A DNA stretch of 64,000 nt from the IMG/VR virus record IMGVR_UViG_3300034198_013268, positions 1-64,000 of that record; one strand, 5' to 3'. Below, one piece after another: positions 58,973-64,000 of this stretch. The notes under the pieces are model-generated. The model was not told the origin of the DNA, did not search any database, and was given only the letters and a program-made list of their open reading frames with translations. Origin of the DNA: a virus. The position numbers and the translations under genes are program-made. The stretch's first letter is position 1. Each line of letters starts with the position of its first letter.

Positions 58973-61900
58973 GTGGTTGGATTAGGCGACGAGCGCGTCA
59001 ATATTGAAGTCAAATATGACGTTGACGGCGAAGAGAAGATACTTGGCGTCCAGGGTCAACTTCTTGCTTTAAATAAACAAGCAACTAATACTTCTTCTGT
59101 TTTTGGAAAAATGACAGGAAGTATGGGTGATGCCGAAACCCAAATGTCAAAAACTGAAAAAGGTGGCGTCCGCCTAACCAAGCAAATGTCTTTGCTCGAA
59201 GTTGTTGCACAAAAATTCCTTAAAGTTTCAAAACTTATTCGCGTTGGCATGGTGGCCATGACGGTCGAGTTTGGAGCAACAGCTCTTGCACTTGTCTCTG
59301 TTAATGCGGCTTTCAACATAGGCATAGGCCTAGTCAAACTATACAAATGGGCTATGCAGGGTTTAGCTGGGACGGTTGCCGCAGTTGGCGCTGCAGTACT
59401 AGTAGGAGCGGCGGCTTTTAGGCAATTTAGTGCCGCAACAGCGGCTTACAACTATAAAGACTCCAAGGTTCTCGGCAGCAGTTTAAGCCAGTCATCAAAC
59501 ATGATGCGCCAAATGTACAAAGATACAGAGTTGGCTTCATTTGGCATCAAAGCCTTGAGTCAGGCTTTTGCAGCGGCTAGCCAGAGCGCACAAGTAGACC
59601 CAAAGATGATTTCGCAATTAAAGCAAATGTCAGATTTTGCTGCTGCTGGCCCAGACCCCGCAAAAGGTCTTGCTTCGGCGGCTACGTTTCTTGGACTGCT
59701 CAAAAAATATAAGACATTTAATAAAGAGGTGCTTGGCTCTCTTAGGCAAGTAAGCCCAGAACTTGACCGACTGGTGAAAAGAGGTCAAGTACCAACAGAT
59801 GCTCAAACTTTTTTAGACCAACTTCAATCTGGTGAACTAGCTAAAAAAGCTGGCGTTAGTGGCGCAAATGCAAATATCAAAAAAACCCTATTCGGCAACT
59901 TTAAGGCTTTACTTGCCGATGCGTACACTGAAATAGCGGACTCAGGTCAAAGACTTCTTGCTCCTGTGCAAGATGCAATGAATAAGATTTATTTTGGTCT
60001 CAGAAACACTTTTAGAAAAGTAAGTAACGACCTAGTTGCTTTTGGTAACGGTGGCCTTATTGGGGCATTGACTTCTTTTGCAGACAAAGTAGAGCAATTC
60101 TCACTCAAACTATTTAGAACGTTTCTTCCTCAAGCAAATGGATGGTGGAAAAGAACCGGTGACGTATTTAAGTCAATGGTCAACGACTTCAAAGATGCCA
60201 GAGATATGTTTGCTCCAATGCGCAAGGGCGGCTCTGAGGTTATCCATATGTTCGGAGCTCCGATAGTTCAGGTTTTTAAATCTTTAAGACAAAACATGCA
60301 GCATCTAGCTGATGTTGGAGTCAAGAACGGTCCAAAATTTCAAGCGTTTGGCGATGCTTTGGCTCGTGTTGTAGAAGGATTTTTTAACATGGGTCAAGGC
60401 TTCAAGGAAGCTTTTACTACCGCGCTTCCTGTTTTAACAAGAATTGCAAATGTTCTAGGAACATTGATGGACACTATAGGCAAGGTTCTTGCAGGGTTTA
60501 GCAGATTGCTTGGTTCTGCTGGCGGTACAGCAGCAATTCTCGGTATGGGGTTCCTGGCCCACAAAGGCAAAACATCGATGAAGTCGGGGTTTGGCAGAGG
60601 TGCGCAAGGAAAACTAGACAGTGCCTACGGCATTAGAGAAGTAACAAAGCAAAGTCAAATTGGCAACGGTCTTCCTTTTACTAGTGCCGAAACGGACCTT
60701 CCTAACAGTCCTCTTTCTGGAGCATCAGGTCAGATGAGTGCTGCTTTGCAGCCAAGCGTAGCCGCTCTATCTAGTTCTTCTGCTGCTCAAACTGCTGCTT
60801 CTGGAGCAATGCAGTCAGCAGCCAATTCAATGAACGCACTAACCAGAGGGGTAACGGGTGGAGGCAAAAGTAATGGAGATAGAAGTTATGGAAGTAGTCA
60901 ATTTGCTACCACTGGAAACGTCGCTACTGGAAGTCCTGGCATGCCGAGCGGCGGAAACATTCAGATGTTACCAGGCGCAAACGGTCAACTTGTTCCTACG
61001 TTTGTTGCAAACTCCACACCCGCTCCCGGAAGACTTACTCCAGTACAACCTGGGGCAAAGGGGTATATTTCTCCATATGGGGGCCTAGAAAGAAGCGGTC
61101 CTCTTAAGCGAGATGCTAATGGTAATTTAGTTGTTACCAATCGTCGCGTTGGTTCTGGGGTCAGAAGTACAGACCCTGGACAGGGGCGTGGCGCTGCTGA
61201 AGCCGACGTAATACGGGCAACAAAAGCGGCAAGCGTTACAAGAGGACGCGACCTTGGGAAAAGAATGAACGAATTTGACACTCATCTACAGCAACTTGGC
61301 GTTCCGCACCCAGATGACCCTAGACCATTTATTGGTCCTGCCAAACCTGCTGGTCTAGGTCAAGCTCCAGTCTCGCTCACAAGAAGGCAAAGAATAAAAA
61401 ACGGTTTTAAATCTGGTCGTTCATGGGCTTTTGGCGGCAATGGCAGTTCGCTTGGCGGAGGAATTACTGGAGCTTTAAGTTCTAGTCCTGTAACCGGTAG
61501 AGTTAATCAAGGATTCTTTCCAAGAATGGGTCGTAAGTTTACTGGCCAGAGTACAGGTACAGACCTTGGTGGTGGCGCAAAAGGAGCTTTTGCTCGCGTG
61601 CTTGGACTTGGTTTTGGCGGGGATGGCAAGAACGGTAGAACAAGCGCATTTCAACAGGGCTACTTGGCGGAAAAAGAAAAGTTTAAACAAATTACTGGGC
61701 TTCAAAAAATGACTGCAGCAGCAAGATTTAAAGCAGTAAGAGGTGGTCTTAAAAATAGCAGGACCGGTTTGGGTCAAATTGGCGCATTTGCTGCTACTTC
61801 GTTGCTTGATACTGGATTTGCTAAAAAACATATTGACCCCAAGGTGATGCCATATATGCAAGCAGGGGCTGGCTTGATGGCCATCAACCCGGCGCTTGGT

Positions 61901-63811
61901 GCTGGAGTTGGCCTTGCGGGCTACGCAGCCAATGCCAAAACAACAAAGGGAGGGGCCACGATGGGGGCGGCTTCTGGAGCACTTATCGGCGCTGCTGCTG
62001 CTTCCTTTATTCCCGGTGTCGGAACCGTAGCGGGAGCACTAGTTGGTGCAGGAGTAGGTGCCGTTGTTGGGTTTATGAAAGCTAGAGGAAACCAAAAGAA
62101 GTTTGCTAAAGCGGGAGCCATAGCGGTTGTCGACCAACAGGCTTTTGCGGCAATATACAAAGGATTGGGAGAAATAGTCAAATCTGGTACTACCGTTATT
62201 TTGCGTAAAGGTATTGCTGATATGAAAAATTTCAGTGCAGAATTTGGAAAAGTTGGGCAGACAGCGGAAGGAAGAGCCAAGCTTTTATCTAAATATAAAA
62301 AAATTCTTACCCCGGACCAATTAAAAGAAATGACGGGCGGTATTAGCCACGGAGGGGCCACAAGAAAAGGGGTAGCCACGGTAGCAGAGCGTTCAGACAT
62401 GTATGCCAAAGTCATGACAAGGTCGGCCAATCAGTTTGATGACGTCATGAAATCTCTGCGTTTATCTACAGGAATGACCGCTGAAGAAATAAACAACCTT
62501 GCCCTCAAGGCAAACGTCAACTTATTTAATTCGGAACTAAAACTTTCCGACATAACAGCAAAACTTGGCGTTGGGATGCTTAAAACCGGCAAACAGTTTA
62601 AACAGGCGCTGAGAGACGTGGGTATTGATTCTCTTAAAGTGTTTGACGATTTTACAAAAGCAAAAGACATGACAGATGCCGTGCAGTCGGCAGGAGATGC
62701 CCTTCGTGGTGGGAGCACTTCTCCAGAAGCTTTTATTGATTACTACACAAAAGTTACCGACCTTCTTAACTTTAAAAACCCTGATAATCCAATAGCTAAC
62801 TTCTTAAAGCGCAGTAAAGGTTTTAGTGGCGGTGAGGCTTACGGCCCTGGAGGGGCTCTTCGTGGAGTCAAACGAAACAAAAAGTTTGACGCATTGGCAA
62901 ATTCGGCTCTTGGTAATGAACAAACAGATTTAGTTTCAGCCGTTACGTCACAGATTGGTGGAGGACTAACGGGCGCGGGATTTAATTTTGGTAATGCCGA
63001 AGGCGGAAGAAACGCCGTAAGCTCCAGGGTTGCTGCCTTATTTAACAAAGCTAAGGGCGGAGATAAAGCGGCCGAAGCACAACTATTGAAACTTCAGGAT
63101 ACTCTTTCTAAGACGGATGTCGCTGGAAATGCCATTAACCCATTTGCGGGGGCCAAAACATCTGCAGACGCGGCTGCAATTTTGGAAAACATACTTAGTG
63201 GCACTGACGGCGGAGACCCCTACAAGAATTGGAACACAAGAAATCTAGGGCCTAGGCCGTCAGCTATGTTCGGCAATCAGGCCATAAACCCAGAAATTGC
63301 TGGAAAGAAAAGCCCAGGACAAAAAACTGACCTTGAGAAAGAAATTGAAAGCGGTTTCTTGGCTGCAATCGACAAAGGCTTGATGGATACGGCAAAGAGC
63401 CCTCAATGGTGGGACAATGCCCCCAAGTGGTGGGAATCAGGCCTAGCGCTGAAGTACAAAGATGACGACCCAAGCCAGGAAGTGATAGGACTTCAGCCTC
63501 CGCAAGTAGCAAAGGGTGGAGTCGTAATGCCTCGCAGAGGCGGAACTCTGGTCAATGTTGGGGAAGCAGGGAGAGCAGAAGCAATTGTCCCCCTTAACGA
63601 CCCAAGGGCAACGGCACTCATGGCGGCCGCAAAACTAGGGAGAGCAAAGATAAACACACTTCCAGCATCTTCTGCCACAACCGGAGGTTCTGCCACTGGT
63701 GATACAAATATAAACGTTACAATTCATGAGTCCGGCAACCCAAGAGACACCGCATATCAGGTACTTGAGGTACTAAAAGCGCATGCAAAGAATGAAAGAC
63801 GGAGAAAATAA
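58973..63811 (+). CDS. Tape measure protein
   Basis: The product is 1612 residues from GTG. Hydrophobic helices lie near 85-150 (GMVAMTVEFGATALALVSVNA, LAGTVAAVGAAVLVGAAAF), and a glycine-zipper segment near 990-1035 (GAASGALIGAAAASF, VGAGVGAVVGFM) typical of membrane-inserting tape measures. Between them is a low-complexity Gly/Ser/Ala region. The C terminus has LVNVGEAGRAEAIVPLND, common in this family. It sets tail length and is ejected before DNA. Two GKM/GQM-S segments (FGKMTGS near 45, SGASGQMSAAL near 583) look like the giant-protein junction motif but are imperfect. Confidence 0.9.
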   Translation: MVGLGDERVNIEVKYDVDGEEKILGVQGQLLALNKQATNTSSVFGKMTGSMGDAETQMSKTEKGGVRLTKQMSLLEVVAQKFLKVSKLIRVGMVAMTVEFGATALALVSVNAAFNIGIGLVKLYKWAMQGLAGTVAAVGAAVLVGAAAFRQFSAATAAYNYKDSKVLGSSLSQSSNMMRQMYKDTELASFGIKALSQAFAAASQSAQVDPKMISQLKQMSDFAAAGPDPAKGLASAATFLGLLKKYKTFNKEVLGSLRQVSPELDRLVKRGQVPTDAQTFLDQLQSGELAKKAGVSGANANIKKTLFGNFKALLADAYTEIADSGQRLLAPVQDAMNKIYFGLRNTFRKVSNDLVAFGNGGLIGALTSFADKVEQFSLKLFRTFLPQANGWWKRTGDVFKSMVNDFKDARDMFAPMRKGGSEVIHMFGAPIVQVFKSLRQNMQHLADVGVKNGPKFQAFGDALARVVEGFFNMGQGFKEAFTTALPVLTRIANVLGTLMDTIGKVLAGFSRLLGSAGGTAAILGMGFLAHKGKTSMKSGFGRGAQGKLDSAYGIREVTKQSQIGNGLPFTSAETDLPNSPLSGASGQMSAALQPSVAALSSSSAAQTAASGAMQSAANSMNALTRGVTGGGKSNGDRSYGSSQFATTGNVATGSPGMPSGGNIQMLPGANGQLVPTFVANSTPAPGRLTPVQPGAKGYISPYGGLERSGPLKRDANGNLVVTNRRVGSGVRSTDPGQGRGAAEADVIRATKAASVTRGRDLGKRMNEFDTHLQQLGVPHPDDPRPFIGPAKPAGLGQAPVSLTRRQRIKNGFKSGRSWAFGGNGSSLGGGITGALSSSPVTGRVNQGFFPRMGRKFTGQSTGTDLGGGAKGAFARVLGLGFGGDGKNGRTSAFQQGYLAEKEKFKQITGLQKMTAAARFKAVRGGLKNSRTGLGQIGAFAATSLLDTGFAKKHIDPKVMPYMQAGAGLMAINPALGAGVGLAGYAANAKTTKGGATMGAASGALIGAAAASFIPGVGTVAGALVGAGVGAVVGFMKARGNQKKFAKAGAIAVVDQQAFAAIYKGLGEIVKSGTTVILRKGIADMKNFSAEFGKVGQTAEGRAKLLSKYKKILTPDQLKEMTGGISHGGATRKGVATVAERSDMYAKVMTRSANQFDDVMKSLRLSTGMTAEEINNLALKANVNLFNSELKLSDITAKLGVGMLKTGKQFKQALRDVGIDSLKVFDDFTKAKDMTDAVQSAGDALRGGSTSPEAFIDYYTKVTDLLNFKNPDNPIANFLKRSKGFSGGEAYGPGGALRGVKRNKKFDALANSALGNEQTDLVSAVTSQIGGGLTGAGFNFGNAEGGRNAVSSRVAALFNKAKGGDKAAEAQLLKLQDTLSKTDVAGNAINPFAGAKTSADAAAILENILSGTDGGDPYKNWNTRNLGPRPSAMFGNQAINPEIAGKKSPGQKTDLEKEIESGFLAAIDKGLMDTAKSPQWWDNAPKWWESGLALKYKDDDPSQEVIGLQPPQVAKGGVVMPRRGGTLVNVGEAGRAEAIVPLNDPRATALMAAAKLGRAKINTLPASSATTGGSATGDTNINVTIHESGNPRDTAYQVLEVLKAHAKNERRRK

Positions 63812-64000
63812 TGGCTATCACTATAATTGGTAGACAGTGGAATGCCGATTCTGAAAAATTAAAAACTCAAGTTGGGCGACCTATAGATGGCAATGGAAAA
63901 CGTACGGAAGGTGACTTTCTTGCAAAACCCGCCGAAAGAAGCATGCAGCAAAAACTTGACCCAGGACTAAATTTTTATTTTGCTGCCCCTCCGGCATCTT
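63811..64000 (+). CDS. Tail protein, 3' end outside window
   Basis: ATG overlaps the tape measure stop (TAATG). The 63 visible codons begin MAITIIGRQWNADSEKL and run off the window. The position right after the tape measure suggests a baseplate or tail-hub protein. The visible part has no recognised motif. Confidence 0.6.
   Translation, partial: MAITIIGRQWNADSEKLKTQVGRPIDGNGKRTEGDFLAKPAERSMQQKLDPGLNFYFAAPPAS

Overview
The window is a continuous 64 kb piece of a large tailed-phage genome. A tail sheath (56287-57747) and tail tube (57760-58206) show a contractile tail, so it is a myovirus. The head genes are of the HK97 type: major capsid protein, S78-type prohead protease, portal fused to a MuF domain, and large terminase. 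The likely host is an actinobacterium with moderate or low GC. This is inferred from a resuscitation-promoting-factor (Rpf) type muralytic domain, from several small conserved proteins of a kind known in actinophages, and from the absence of any bacterial gene. No integrase, repressor or host gene is seen, and both ends of the window cut through genes.

Layout. (1) 1-8500 is an accessory and replication region on both strands: small virion-like proteins, a PD-(D/E)XK-like nuclease, an atypical tRNA-like element, four tandem genes including three small membrane proteins, a ParB-domain protein, SSB, a secreted Rpf/lytic-transglycosylase protein, and a minus-strand operon with Dps ferritin, a staphylococcal-type nuclease and a cysteine-motif protein. 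A 2-oxoglutarate hydroxylase-like gene lies upstream of that operon. (2) 8519-47729 is the head module, all on the minus strand. It is transcribed from a promoter near 47780 through portal-MuF, protease fusion, scaffold-like protein, a run of very large proteins, and finally the major capsid protein with a strong terminator. (3) 47803-53522 on the plus strand holds large terminase and a recombination cassette: Rad52-like annealing protein, Cas4/RecB-like nuclease, HNH, RuvC-like resolvase and a second ParB-domain protein. (4) 53801-64000 on the plus strand is the connector and tail module: adaptor, tail completion, tail terminator candidate, sheath, tube, tail assembly chaperones with a -1 frameshift site, tape measure protein, and the start of the next tail gene.

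The outstanding feature is about 30 kb between the scaffold-like gene and the capsid gene. It encodes five large proteins of 1731, 687, 2228, 1238 and about 3677 residues, with small genes between them, many coupled by overlapping stop and start codons. They carry domains typical of phage-delivered effectors: a zincin metallopeptidase, a DEDDh exonuclease, an ADP-ribosyltransferase-like domain, a NUDIX hydrolase, a DnaJ J domain, a zeta-toxin-like kinase, two GNAT-like acetyltransferases and a series of HTH-like modules. A short motif close to [GNS]-I-[ST]-G-K-M-[SA] recurs at many domain junctions in four of the five. My main hypothesis is that these are virion-packaged polyproteins of the polyvalent protein kind, and that the motif marks processing sites or modular joints, possibly for the prohead protease encoded upstream. 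The motif and domains are seen in the sequence; cleavage and packaging are inference.
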